Origin: Phoronis australis
Lineage: Eukaryota; Phoronida; Phoronidae
DNA length: 32,584 nucleotides
Assembly: GCA_002633005.1 (NCBI GenBank)
Contig: NMRA01000831.1
Span: forward strand, 83,078 to 115,661
Direction of reading: 5' to 3'
In this document: one piece after another, positions 1 to 9,990 of the stretch
How positions within the stretch are numbered: position 1 is the first letter of the stretch
Layout: each line of letters starts with the position of its first letter
The notes under the pieces: model-generated
Seen by the model: the letters and a program-made list of their open reading frames with translations, nothing else
Database searches by the model: none
Told to the model about the DNA's origin: nothing
Program-made: the position numbers and the translations under genes

Positions 1-1115
1 AAACTGAATTGAGTTGAGCTGTCTCAAATATCCAATATGAACTCAAGGTTTAAAGGAGAGTGCCACCCGACTTAATTAGTGTTTTTTACCGTCTTAATTG
101 GTCTATATACACATCGCCTCTTATACGGTCGACCTCACCTTGCCGAGAGGTGTCGCGTTAACCTGTGAGGAAGGTGAGAGACGACGCAGAGATGTCAGTG
201 GCTCGTCTGCAGAGTGAATGCCGCTATATCGCAGTGCATCGGTTCCCGCTTGTCCGAACTATGAAGCTGCGAAGAAAGCGGGTATATAACCCGAAATGCT
301 TAGGAAGAGGCTCGTGGTAGTGAAGAAAGAAAGGTATCCTGTTAATAGCAAGTATGAGGCCATGAAACATCTCCGTGTCTGTGGCTGGCATTTTGTCGAC
401 AGTGATTTCTCTGAAAAATTCCGGCTTACCAAAGAACTATCCATACGTTCCGTTGCCTGTGCATGTTCACAGCGCCTCTCTAGTACTTCTTGATCAATGT
501 ATTCCGGTTCAAATTGATAGCTGTGAAACCTACTGATCCGATCTGTGAAGTCTTCGTCAGATGAGCTTTTGACTAAGTCAGGATTGGCGCCGGGCGAGTT
601 GCCATGTAGGCGTTATCATTCTGCGTTCCGTTTCAAAATGAATTATTCTCATCCTAACCAATACTTATATAAAACTGAAACAAAGTCTGTCCCATTAGAT
701 ATAATTTGTAATGCCTTTGCAGTATTTGTGAGTGCAAATGTTGAGAAGCCAGTAATGAATAAACCACTGCGTTACTGGTTTTTGATGCCGGCAATTACCG
801 GGCACCAAGGCTGTGTGAGCGCATGCTAATTCAGTGTTTGCTGACAGAAAGCTGTTGTGAAACAATTACTCGATTTTATATCTATGGTCACATGTTAGGG
901 GAATCTATATTCAGAAATTCAAATCCTTGTTACTGTACAACCTTTGCCCTGACGGTCTGTGGAAGGGGAACCCAACTTTGCGGCCCCCGACAATTAGTAA
1001 GTAGATTTTCAGTTTGGTGGCTAATTCCCATTATTTCTTTGGATAACTATTATAGTCTTTTCCTGACTGTCGGTTTAGTTTCCAACTCAAGCTGGTTTAT
1101 GTTCGTGCCAGTCCT
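1..1115. other. Stretch with no supported gene
   Basis: Several short open frames lie here on both strands, but none shows a recognisable domain, consistent codon bias or convincing exon borders. No mobile-element end or strong repeat was recognised. I treat it as intergenic or intronic sequence. Confidence 0.4.
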
Positions 1116-1121
1116 GGCTGC

Positions 1122-1272
1122 CGCGACGGGCCTGATCGGGTTTCGAGCCACTGGCCACCGGGAGAATGAGTCAGTCCAGCCGCGACGGGCCTGATCGGGT
1201 TCCGAGCCACTGGCCGCAGGGATAATGAGTTAGTCCGGCTGCGATGGGCTTGATCGGGTTCCGAGCCCTGGT
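1122..1272. repeat. 59-bp tandem repeat, about 2.6 copies
   Basis: The motif CGCGACGGGCCTGATCGGGT recurs at 1122 and 1181 and, with two C-to-T changes, at 1240, giving a period of exactly 59 bp. Each unit continues with a conserved GAGCCACTGG block and an AATGAGT block. The unit is much more GC-rich than its flanks and rich in CpG; the third copy shows CG-to-TG changes, as expected for methylated repeats that decay by deamination. It is a short minisatellite of unknown origin. Confidence 0.85.
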
Positions 1273-1275
1273 CGA

Positions 1276-2325
1276 GATAGCAAGCGTTTTGTGTGTTTAG
1301 AACTCAAAAAATCATAAATCTAAACAGCACAGTTCTAGGTTCTCCTGCCAGTATTTCACGGAAGAATACTTCGAATTTATCTCCGAACAGACACCAAACT
1401 CATGCTATGGACCTTGGTAAATTGGCCTGCCGAACTTTGTAGGCTACGGTGTGTCCAAATAAAAATAATTGTTTTTTGGGGTGGCATACTTCTTTAAATT
1501 TATTATTTTCATAGTGCATGAATCTCTCCGTCCCCATTACTATAGCAATTTTCAGCACATAATTTGTCGATTCAATATGCCTATGAATTGTTTGAGACTT
1601 GACACTGACTTTCTAGGAGTAAAAGCCGCAGACGACAACATGAAAATTGAGTTTGGGATCTGTTTTTAAATCAAAATGCATCATGTCATACGTTGTTAGA
1701 TTTCTATATGTCGCAAGTGTAAAAAGTTTTTTGTGAAAAACTGGGAGTTTGCCGCCAAAATAGTCTTCTAATCGTCGTTTTGAAATTGTCATGGACAGAC
1801 GACAAGCAGCAGCATCTACACGAGATCTCAGTATGAAGCGAGAAATGGTCAATTACCAAGAATGCTGACCACTCCTACACAGCTGAACATTTCATTGCGG
1901 TAAGAGTGATTTCAGGGGGAGTGACAGACATGAAATGGAATATTCGCTAACTATTTTTAGGACTCGGAATCGAAGTGAGGATCTCCTTTGAGACTTGATT
2001 CAAGCTGATTGTGAGTCGACATGCGAGTAGGTACCCAAAATTAGTGTTTGTTGTCAAGTTGCTAAAGCACTCGCCAAGTTGGCGAATGGACTATTAACTC
2101 TACCATCAGCAGTGTCGCTCAGATTTCGCCAATGGTGAGTTAGCGAGCGGCTAGTGCAAGCCAAGTAGTTATAAAATGAATATTTTGGGAAATTGGAGTA
2201 AGCGTTTAGCCAAAAGACCTATGACATATTTCCTGGCACGAGCAGAGTAAAAAGACCACTTGGTGATTTGGAAACCGAATGAAGGAGTGCTCAAAAAAGT
2301 TTGACTGATGGAGTATTTGTCCTAA
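1276..2325. other. Stretch with no supported gene
   Basis: A minus-strand open frame of 79 codons (1613-1852) has no recognisable motif and a short plus-strand frame overlaps it. Neither has clear splice borders. If the DED exon at 3370-3677 belongs to a gene running leftward, this would be intron or downstream exon territory, but I see no caspase, death-domain or second DED motif here. Confidence 0.35.
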
Positions 2326-3000
2326 TTTTTATTTATTTATTTATTTATTTATTTATTGTGATATTTAAAATGAGAGTGGCCTCTTCAGTGATAGCACTGC
2401 TTTCCAAGAGGGCCCTCAACAAGAAAAACAGTAATATAATACAATGAAGTAATAAAACAACAATGAAATATACGTAACAAAGATACAGTTAAAACAGGTT
2501 GACAATTAAGACAATAACTAAATGACAAATAATGGTAAAAATTTAACTAAGACAGATGAAATAAATTAAGAGATGATTCTAGACAGTGAGAGTATTTACG
2601 ACAATGAAAAAATGACATGATTAAGACAGGCAGGGTATAAAATGTCAAGTAAATTACAGCCACTTTTTAATATTTATTTTAAAGGTAGTAATTGAATTGG
2701 ACCGTTTAATTTCTGGGCTAAAAGAATTCCATGTTATAGCAGCTGCATAGATAAAAGATCTCTTGCCCATCTCGGTTTTAATTCTTTTAGAATAAACATT
2801 GCCAGCAACAGAAGAACGTGTAGAATATACAGCCTGGCTGCTATTGAATTTACTGCTGAGATATGCTGGAGCCAAGCCATTGATACATCTGTACATACAA
2901 CAGGCAGAGAGATATTTATTTCTTTGTCTTATTTTCATAAATCCCAGCTTGGAATACAAGTCGTTGTTTCCTCTCTGTACGCAAAAGGTACTTATATAAA
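2326..3000 (-). mobile_element. CR1/L2-type LINE, 5'-truncated 3' end
   Basis: On the minus strand, 2959-2654 encodes the C-terminal tail of a non-LTR retrotransposon reverse transcriptase. Visible landmarks are a C-x-Y-R-C-I-N-G-L-A-P-A-Y-L block, then R-S-S, then GKRSFIYAAAITWNSFSPEI, then a lysine-rich end. The frame is open back to about 3000, where the similarity fades, so the copy is 5'-truncated, the usual outcome of target-primed reverse transcription. After the stop comes a ~300-nt 3' UTR, and the element ends in an (AAAT)n tail (ATTT repeats at 2326-2357 on the plus strand), which is typical of CR1/L2-group elements. The catalytic palm of the reverse transcriptase is missing, so it is dead. 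Clade assignment (CR1, L2 or a relative) is from memory of the tail pattern and is tentative. Confidence 0.8.
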
Positions 3001-3369
3001 TATATAAATGTAATGGTTTGATCAGAATGCAGCATAATTTGCAGAAAAGCTTCCAGCGTATGAAAACTCTATGGGAGTATCACATTCTTTACAGCTATGT
3101 AGAGCCGATGGCACTGTCTACTACTTCACATGAAGACACAAACAAAACATCGTCAGACAGTACACCACTAGTTGGCGAGTCGTTTGAGTTGTGGTAGCTG
3201 AATTCCCAGTAAACAGATATTCACAAGGACATGGACAAATGTCACAAAGGTACAAAAATGGGATGGGCATATAACAGAGCGTGGCTTATTAAAAGTGCAA
3301 ATTTTGGAGTCATGGACACTGATCTGGACATGTACAGTATACTAATAATTCTATCAAATTCCAATTCAC

Positions 3370-3677
3370 CTGTACTTTGAAATTCTTTTTGGATGATGTT
3401 GATCTGATATCCCAATTTTGTTTAACAGGCGATGCAGATTAGCACATTCCAGCAGTTCAGCCAGGATTGCTTGCCCATCTACTGTGTTCTTTTCCTGACG
3501 GAAGATTAATGCATGTAGTTCTGTTGCATTTTTAACATTACTCAGGTCACTTGGCTCATAAATATCAGAGCACAAAAAAGTAATTTTTCTCAAGTCACTT
3601 GGCAAAAGTGCTCCATTCAATGTTGCCCACACATAAGTCTTGTCTTGTCTGCCAGCCATATTTCTGAAACGGTGTTC
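3370..3677 (-). CDS. Death-effector-domain (DED) coding exon
   Basis: The frame starts with ATG at 3659 (A at -3, G at +4) and runs 96 codons plus two bases to a consensus donor, AAGTACAG|GTGAAT, at 3370/3369. A plausible acceptor (TTGATTTCAG) places the 5' exon edge at 3677, so there may be an upstream non-coding exon. Residues 22-84 fit a six-helix DED: LRKITFLCSDI at about 23-33 corresponds to the helix-2 core, ATELHALIF at 45-53 to the next helix, and AILAELLECANLHRLL at 64-79 to helices 5-6. DED proteins such as FADD, caspase-8 and c-FLIP assemble by homotypic DED filaments in death-receptor signalling. The usual RxDL charge-triad motif is degraded here to C-A-N-L. No partner domain was found downstream in the leftward direction, so the full protein is unknown. 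The downstream intron would contain the LINE at 2326-3000. Confidence 0.62.
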
Positions 3678-4070
3678 CTGAAATCAATAATCACATAGTG
3701 AACAAAGCTATTACAAACTCGTGTCCAGTCAAAAAACAACATTCAAGTGGTTTTTTTGACCTGGAAAGAATTGATAGTTAGTGGTTAAGGCTCAATGAGT
3801 TGTCACGTGACTATGAATGTCACCATTTATATTTGCAAAAAGAACAGTAACGACAATTGACAAATACAAAGGTAGATAACAAGAGCAACACAGAGCATTG
3901 AAATGTACTGTAAATGGTATTTTTAGTATCACGAACATGGCCAATAGATGCGTCAAACCCATCAGAATTGAAAAGGAAGCACTATCTGTAATACAGAACT
4001 ATCTGCCAAATTTCATGAAAATAAGCCAAGGAACTCCTAAGACTTGAAGGTAAACGTAAAAAACAACTAC
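3678..4070. other. Stretch with no supported gene
   Basis: This lies upstream of the minus-strand DED exon. It holds no recognised open frame or repeat. It may contain the upstream intron or promoter of that gene, but I cannot point to a convincing core promoter element. Confidence 0.35.
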
Positions 4071-4210
4071 CGTATTCGTCCATGCCCCTATAAGCGCCTC
4101 CCTCTGCATTTTCAGACTTTGCTAAAATAAGCACCCAGTCCATGCCTTACCTACAGTTCTAAAATTCTACAATAACATCTTCAATTTATCAATAAGAGCC
4201 AGCAGTCCTG
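4071..4210 (+). repeat. Dispersed repeat end, ACCGTATTCG...ATAAGCGCC type
   Basis: The block ACCGTATTCGTCC followed by TATAAGCGCCTCCC resembles, in opposite orientation, the end of the repeat at 6299-6484 (CGTATTCGCCC then AATAAGCGCC). Only the outer ~35 bp match clearly; the interior differs. It could be a diverged family member or a related non-autonomous element. The two inverted ends lie 2.4 kb apart, but the DNA between them is a mixture and I do not call it one element. Confidence 0.4.
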
Positions 4211-5640
4211 AAAAAATAATTAAGCGCGGAATTTGTAAACCACGACCCTTGCCGCTATGTTGGTATTAAGCCGTGACCATACACTTCAAACTTCCGCCAT
4301 GCTTCAAAAAGAACGCAGAAGTTTTGTTGATCTTGTGAGGAACGTGTCCCGTTATGGTCTGGCCTTTCAGAACAGATACAGCGCGCATGCCAAAGGAATT
4401 GTATAGTATCTTTACCGTACAGATCTGCTTCCTCAACAGAAATAAAATTTCTTTATAAACGTGAAAACCCCGAATCGAAGACTAATAAAAACTTTACCAG
4501 TGTTAAAAGCACGTGACCAGGAAGCACATGCGACATTCATGCACCTGTCATCGAAGATACTTGAGAACTATCTATTCATGAAACGGGTATATGAACAAAT
4601 ATGAAATATTTGTTTCATTTTAATGAACTAAATTTCTCTCAAGCGAACTTCACATAAGATAGGATACAAGAGTTGTTAATTAGAAACGTCAGAAATAAGT
4701 CATTGGACTTCATTAATAATCCATTCGAAAAATTGGGAGAAAATTTAGGAAGGTCGAGTAAAAAAATAAAAACACCATTTCGTAGTAATGTTGGGCCATT
4801 GGAGTAACTGTTTTTTTCAGAGTGGTGCACCATCGGAGTAGTGATCTGTTACACTCCAGTGTAGTCAACAGAAAGGCTAGTACCAATACTCTGTAGTTAT
4901 CCGACCTCAATTTCTACTTAAATGAAGCCAAGTCTTATGAAGAGCTGATGGTTTAGCTGGATATGATTAATAACCACTCCTACCTTTGGATTATTTTTGT
5001 AAGTCAACACTGCTGTCTCTCATGTTTCTGTCTGAGCTTCTTCCTTCAACAACCCTGTCTCAAGGAGATGTTGATATATTTCTTTGTAGCAGGTCACCAT
5101 AATTGTGTATGGTATCTGCGCTGGTGTAACAGTTTTCAAAGTAAACCGAACAACGCGGAAACTCTTTTCGACTAGAATCCGACAAAACCTCCATGTACGT
5201 TGCCACTATTTCCATAATTTTCACGTAAATCCACTCACAAACAGCTAGGCGCAATAACGTCAACTTAGACTATGACAAAAGTTTGACAAAGGTACAATAC
5301 GTGTTCGACTAAGGTGCCAAACATTTCTGGCAAGAAGTTTATCACAAGTTTAGCAGCCTGCCAGATTTCTTTTGAAGTTTATATTGAAGTTTTCTGGGTG
5401 TGGAGCACCTTTCCAATAATATCAAGAAAGTTCTATTCAAAGCTGCGCACAGCTGTCAACACTGATGACAATACTACAGTACCAGCTGACCAATGTGAGG
5501 TACAGGCATACCATATATCAAACGAGTAAAAGGTTCTGGGATTATTAAGGGCATTTTAATGAGAGCTGAGCAATTGGTCAAGTGGTTATTAGAGTTTCAG
5601 CGGGTGTGCTCCCCTTGATACTGCAATGGAGCCGAGAGCA
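4211..5640. other. AT-rich stretch with no supported gene
   Basis: Only short overlapping frames on both strands are present, none with a recognised motif. No terminal repeats or tandem arrays were seen. Confidence 0.35.
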
Positions 5641-5642
5641 TA

Positions 5643-6298
5643 CAAGGGTCGTTTAATAAGTTCTCAGCCTCACAAAGAAAACATGGATTCGGGTTAAATT
5701 TTTTCACACCATAGTAAAATTTCATCTTCTATAACAATACTGCGTTCATGCTGAATTAGCACGGTCAACTACCGCTAGGTGGCACTGCTTCAAAACAGCA
5801 TACAACAACACATTTAGCAGCATGGAGATAACCGAGATGAGAGCCATCATAAAGTATTTGGGTAAAAAAGGAACGAAACCAAAAGATGAACAGATGTGAA
5901 AAGCACTCGGAACAGACTCCCCAAGCTACTCCTCAGTAAAAAAATTGTCAGCTTGTTTCAAGATAGGTAGAGAAAGCGTTGAAGGTGACCCTCACCCAGG
6001 ATGTCCCATTTATCGACTTCCAGTGAAAATGTGCAGAAAATTCATGCAATAGTTATGAAAGACAGGCCAATGACTGTTCAGCATTTGGCAAACACCGTTG
6101 GAATCAGCAGTGGGTCTGTCTCTAAGTTTTGAGTGAAGATTTGGACATGAGGAAGCTGAGCGCACGATGGGTGCCAAGAATGTTAACTCAGGATCAGAAA
6201 ATGAGCAGAATGCAAATTTCAAAGGATCTTTTAGGAAGATTTCAAGCAGATCCAGACAAATTTTCTAGAAAACTTGTAAGCCAAGATGAGACATGGAA
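5643..6298 (+). pseudogene. Mariner-type transposase relic
   Basis: The copy begins beside a TA dinucleotide (5641-5642) with a terminal-repeat-like CAAGGGTCGTTTAATAAGTT. From 5823 it shows MEITEMRAIIKYL, then SPSYSSVKK, GRESVEGDP and a Pro-Gly pair, matching the N-terminal helix-turn-helix region of mariner transposases. It then reads VMKDRPMTVQH, a G-I-S-S-G-S-V block and, at 6129-6298, EDLDMRKLSARWVPRML, TQDQK and a terminal QDETW. That last block holds the first catalytic Asp and Glu context of the DDE/D domain. There are in-frame stops (for example after DEQM near 5898) and at least one frameshift. The copy stops just after DETW, where a different repeat begins, so the other catalytic residues and the 3' terminal repeat are missing. 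It cannot encode an active enzyme. Confidence 0.85.
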
Positions 6299-6484
6299 TG
6301 CACCACAGTTTTGTAGAAAGTCTGTCATAGGTTACAGATACATCACAGAGTGTAAATTTGATAAATCCTAACTTATGATTAACCTGTTTCAGAGACCGGA
6401 TTTCAACCTCCCTGGGCTATAAGCGCACCTCCTGAAAAGAATTTTTCTAAGCGCTCTGGGCGCTTATTAGGGCGAATACGATAA
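6299..6484 (-). repeat. Dispersed ~190-bp repeat, copy A
   Basis: Read on the minus strand, this starts CGTATTCGCCC, AATAAGCGCC, GCGCTTAGAAAAATTC and ends TTTCTACAAAACTGTGGTGCATT. The same series of blocks appears at 11537-11733 on the plus strand (GCTTAGAAAAATTCATTTCA, GTTGAAACCCG, CATCAAATTTAC, CTCTGTGA, TTTCTACAAAATTGTGGT). It begins exactly where the mariner coding similarity stops, so it either inserted into or replaced the mariner 3' half. No coding potential is evident. Confidence 0.75.
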
Positions 6485-6554
6485 CACTAGGGGAGACAGC
6501 TACAGTCCGATTGGTTGAAAATTATCGTCATCTACTGTCATGTCTATAGGAGCC

Positions 6555-7165
6555 CATCAGCCAAATTTCGTACAGATCCTTTAAAGGGTTAAGAAGAAAT
6601 AGCAGTAGATGCAAAAAAGCAAAAATTGTCCCTAGCGGAGTACTCGAAAATATCCAAAAATCAACGTCAACTGGAGTCTTTGGATCAGGAACACAACCGT
6701 GAATTTTCATAAAGGTCCTTTGATTTGGTTTGGCTGATAGAGAGGCAGACGTCAAAAGCATAATTTTTAAATGGCCACCTGGTGAGGTGGCACAGAAAAC
6801 ATCAAATCTGTCCCAAAATGGTAAGGTGTTGTCATCTCCCTAATTACCTGTTTGTCAACCTCATGAATATACAGTAGTGAACTCGAAGATACTGAGGCAA
6901 ACGAAAAAACCATTTTGCCGCTAGGGAGTACAGTAGATTTGGATTAATTTGACACTAGTTATCATTTATTGTAGGCTTCATAGGAACATATTAATTATCT
7001 TTCAAATTTCACAAACCTCCTTAAAAGGGTTAAGGAGATTCAGCTGTAGACGAAAAAAATTGCCACTAAGGTGCGACACAGTAGTTGGACCCATCTGAAA
7101 GTCAACGTCACTAGTTGCCTTCCCATCAGGAATGCATCATACTGATCCTTTAAGAGAAAAACCAT
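6555..7165. repeat. Two diverged copies of a ~170-bp motif
   Basis: The block TCCTTTAAAGGGTTAAG followed by a purine-rich segment, AAAAATTG, a GTAC/GCGAC step and TCAACGTCA appears at about 6576-6675. A related form (TCCTTAAAAGGGTTAAGGAG, AAAAAATTGCCACTAAGG, GTCAACGTCACTAG) is at about 7018-7115. Each is followed some 60-80 bp later by GGTCCTTTGA or GATCCTTTAAG. The copies are too diverged to judge orientation of an element or a mechanism. Confidence 0.45.
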
Positions 7166-8227
7166 TTTGTTATTGTTTCTGGTCAGTTCAAATAAAATAA
7201 ACAGGAGCACCCTAGCAGATGATTAAGTGGTGACAGCAGTGTTATGAAATACCAATTAGGCTACAATTCAGGGCAATTAGCTTCATTCTAGTCTTCAAAT
7301 CAAACAATTTCAGGGAGGAACATCTCTATAACCTTTCAAAAGTTACCACAACAACCACTACAAAGTTAACACGCTTCCTGGTTTTTCCTTGAATTGATAA
7401 TTTGCTTGTGAAGAAATGGTTCTAAATTCCAGAAATAACAGCCAATAGGCACTAACTTCACAAACAAGAAGTTAACACAGAGTATGGTGTCTCAATCCTC
7501 ATTGGATAGAAAACTGGGAATACCCTAGATATATTTAAACTTAAACCAATAAATTGCTGCCTTCTATCCCTCCTGAAGGCGTGATCCGCCTGTGAGATAC
7601 ATTGTTTAGATAACGCCTCCAGACGGCATCAGGCCCTGAGTGAAAATAAACAGTCACGTCATAAGGCGGGATCAGGGAGGAATGAGTTAAGAGAAAGGGT
7701 AGATATGAAAGACCAATTGCGCAAGGCATTCTATAGTTTGAAGTCAGGGAAATACGCCGTTCCCGTCATAGCACAACCAGAGATATGCCCAAGTTTCGAA
7801 ACCCTGCTTTCCAGCTGGGCCAATGAGCCAGAAAATCTACTCGCCCATCCCGAAGTTCAGTCACCCGGCTGTTTGGGTCTGTCATAACAAACTTGCCGCC
7901 AGTGTCAATAAAAACCATCATTTCGTGCGTTGATGTCACCATCTATTCAAAGTATTCACCAATTTACTCTCAAGTTACAACATTGTTAATATTAAACAAA
8001 AACGTACTAAGTTAGGATACATCTGAGGCAAATAAATAAGCTGACTTCAAATTAAAGCTAAACTGCCAGAAGAATATCAAGTTGCAACAAATGAAAGTAT
8101 AATAGGATTGCAATGCATGACAAAGTCTATTGTTTCATAAGGTAAAACCGAAATCCAAAAGACAACAATTATTCACTCTGCTGTAATTGAACTGCAAACA
8201 TCTCAGTGGTGATCGTTGTCACTCTCT
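7166..8227. other. Stretch with no supported gene
   Basis: A short plus-strand frame (7705-7887) and a minus-strand frame (7541-7729) lack recognisable motifs. An imperfect pairing of TCCCTCCTGAAGGCG near 7567 with CGGGATCAGGGAGGA near 7667 is too weak to call. The right end would be the 3' UTR of the minus-strand gene that stops at 8228. Confidence 0.3.
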
Positions 8228-8993
8228 TCATTCCATTCCTCTTGGTAGAGGATAATAGCCTTCATCTACATCACTGTCCATACCATCAAACCTCTCAGCA
8301 TCGTTACCATTGTCATCTGGCTCTGCATCAACTTGAACCTCAGGAATGAGCGCAGGGGGAATCTGTGCCCACGGTTGCATGAAACAGTCCCAAATAGGGA
8401 CTTGACTAAGTTCCCTAAATCAACTGTGTATTTTTGGGCTTGTGAATTAACATCAACTGCCCTTTCTTGTATTGTTTTAGTTTCATTACTAAGTCATTAA
8501 TCAAAGAGGAGCTCATAATGAAGATAAAATGACAGAAAATTATTGTATCTGTGAGTCCATAAAGACACAAATACACAAGAAGACAAAGGGACCTTAGTCG
8601 AATCCCTATTTGGAACTGCTTCATGCAACCGGCCACTGTTCTCCACTAAACCAAATGATAGGAAATTTGTTGTCTACATTTTTCCATCCATTGGTGGGTG
8701 TTTGTCCATGATTTGGAGATGAGTCTAGCAACAAATGCACTTCTATCCACGTGAAGTAGTTCAGCTTCACACGGTGGAATACTGCTCCCCTCGATGCTTT
8801 TAAGCTTCTAAAATAGGTGCTTAGCGTTGACTGTTGTTTGTAGGATTTGCCGACCACGTTGAACCGGTCTTGTTGAGCAGTACAAGTTTCTGTGTTCCGT
8901 ACAACACACAAAATAAAATCCTGCAAGATTTTGAAGACTTCTTCTATTGTGGCATCGCCGCTCAATGAAGCAAAGGCTCTCTGGAACTTATCA
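8228..8993 (-). CDS. Unidentified C-terminal exon split by a MITE
   Basis: On the minus strand an open frame of more than 110 codons runs from about 8993 to the MITE edge at 8636, ending in KFPIIWFSGEQ. After skipping 8366-8635 and one copy of the CTG/CAG duplication, the same frame continues IPPALIPEVQVDAEPDD, then an acidic tail (DAERFDGMDSDVDEGYY) and stops with TGA at 8228-8230, about 44 codons on. The 5' edge at 8993 is a guess from a pyrimidine-rich run ending CAAAAAG; the frame stays open to 9034. Aromatic and charged residues (HRVKLNYFTWIEVHLLL, NGWKNVDNKFP) suggest a folded domain, but I do not recognise the family. It may be a host gene or a transposon-encoded accessory protein. With the MITE in place the protein would end WPVA shortly after entering the element. 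Confidence 0.5.
8366..8635. mobile_element. MITE, TGCCCGGTTGCATG family, copy 1
   Basis: Its inverted ends match: the left reads TGCCCACGGTTGCATGAAAC then AGTCCCAAATAGGGACT, and the right, reverse-complemented, reads TGGCCGGTTGCATGAAGCAG then TTCCAAATAGGG. It is flanked on both sides by CTG (8363-8365 and 8636-8638), a 3-bp target duplication. The left end carries two extra bases (AC) relative to copy 2. The 270-bp interior has no coding potential and shares TCAAAGAGGAGCTCAT and the following AAAATGA block with copy 2. It splits the open frame described at 8228-8993. Confidence 0.9.
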
Positions 8994-9059
8994 CTTTTTG
9001 GCAGGAAAAAAGTTGGGAAAAGTAAACAGACCATAAAAGTAGGAAAAAAGCACAGGCGC

Positions 9060-9113
9060 CCTCAGCTTCTGATCGTACCCATGTTGTGTATTGGGGATGA
9101 TCAGAAGCTGAGG
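9060..9113. repeat. Perfect 15-bp inverted repeat
   Basis: CCTCAGCTTCTGATC (9060-9074) pairs perfectly with GATCAGAAGCTGAGG (9099-9113) across a 24-nt loop. No U-rich tract or coding context gives it a function. It sits just left of the hAT-like element. Confidence 0.85.
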
Positions 9114-9146
9114 ACGGCTGCAAGAAAAAGGAAAATTAGGAACTGC

Positions 9147-9644
9147 AGGCCTTTATCCAGGATTTGAAAAAATAGGGTGTCCAAAATGGGGTTCCCAATA
9201 TTCCAGGGCGTCCATGATTCCGACGCGTAACCCCCCACCCCCAGCAATACCCCCAAACACACAGATTTTTTACAAAATAATGCATAGATCAAGGTTTTTA
9301 CATCTAAGTTTGTAAAACAGCCTTCAATGGTGAGCATTTTTACTAAAAAAAAAAAACTGTGTAGACCAAGACTTTTACAATGCTGTCAATCAAGTGTCAA
9401 AATAGCAACAATGCATGCCTATACTTTGTATATGCATTGAATATTTCTTCCTGCTTTGAAAAAGAGCCCCCACTGTGAGCCTTCAGAGGCTTCCTAGTAT
9501 TCATTACAATGTGCGAGTCCAAACTTGAAAGGTTCCTATTGACAGTGGGCGTCCAAATGATACATTGGGCGTCCTTGCCAGGGCGTCCAGATTAGCGCTA
9601 GGGCGTCCATTTGGACGCCCAGGACGTACCCTGCATAAAGGCCT
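9147..9644. mobile_element. Probable non-autonomous element with GGGCGTCC motifs
   Basis: The ends form a ~15-bp inverted repeat: AGGCCTTTATCCAGG on the left and, reverse-complemented, AGGCCTTTATGCAGG on the right. Inside, the octamer GGGCGTCC occurs at 9206, 9547, 9567, 9581 and 9601 and inverted at 9613. The last pair makes a hairpin with 9-bp arms (GGGCGTCCA/TGGACGCCC). Clusters of short sub-terminal motifs are typical of transposase-binding sites in hAT elements. No clean target duplication was found, so the exact ends and superfamily are uncertain. Confidence 0.5.
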
Positions 9645-9752
9645 TGAAAGCCTGAATTTCACACTCCATGAATGATTGGGCCGAGAAGTCATTTCTTATG
9701 AGAACGTTTATTTGAGAATATAGTACTTTACTTTTTGTAACTTAAGATTGAA

Positions 9753-9799
9753 TAGTTTAACCTAGGAACCAGTAAGAGACTGGTTCCTAGGTTTAACTA
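9753..9799. repeat. Perfect 21-bp inverted repeat, 5-nt loop
   Basis: The left arm starts TAGTTTAACCTAGGAACCAG and ends T at 9773; the right arm at 9779-9799 is its exact reverse complement, separated by AAGAG. The transcribed form would be a very stable hairpin on either strand. The perfect arms inside otherwise decayed DNA suggest recent origin. It has no run of T after it on either strand and no recognised neighbouring gene. It could be a hairpin RNA, a foldback remnant or a replication-generated palindrome. Confidence 0.9.
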
Positions 9800-9859
9800 A
9801 TAAAATATTAATTTTGAAAATGCATGGCTTGGGCAGCGCACCATAGTCCGATAGCCATG

Positions 9860-9990
9860 AAGGGGCTGGGGGCTAGCCTATAGCCCCCACTTTTTTCAGC
9901 ACTACGCTGCACATGGTCTATAGGTTTTGCACCCCAGGGGGACTGAGGGGGCTTTAGCCTCCCACTTTTTTCAGTGGTGTGCCGCCCATG
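9860..9990. repeat. Two copies of a ~55-bp G-rich then C-rich motif
   Basis: A run GGGGCTGGGGGCTAGCC, then CCCCCACTTTTTTCAG and CATGG is at 9866-9915. A related run, GGGGGACTGAGGGGGCTTTAGCC, CTCCCACTTTTTTCAG and GCCCATG, is at 9937-9990. Each unit can fold a G-run against a C-run. It is probably a fragment of a dispersed repeat; I assign no function. Confidence 0.55.

Noticed and set aside
4071-6484. A single 2.4-kb element bounded by inverted CGTATTCG...AAGCGCC ends
   Set aside because: Only the outer ~35 bp match, no target duplication was found, and the right copy matches a stand-alone repeat at 11537-11733.
9504-9692. Minus-strand frame of 62 codons rich in Arg and Pro
   Set aside because: It is a read-through of the GGGCGTCC motif cluster in the non-autonomous element at 9147-9644.
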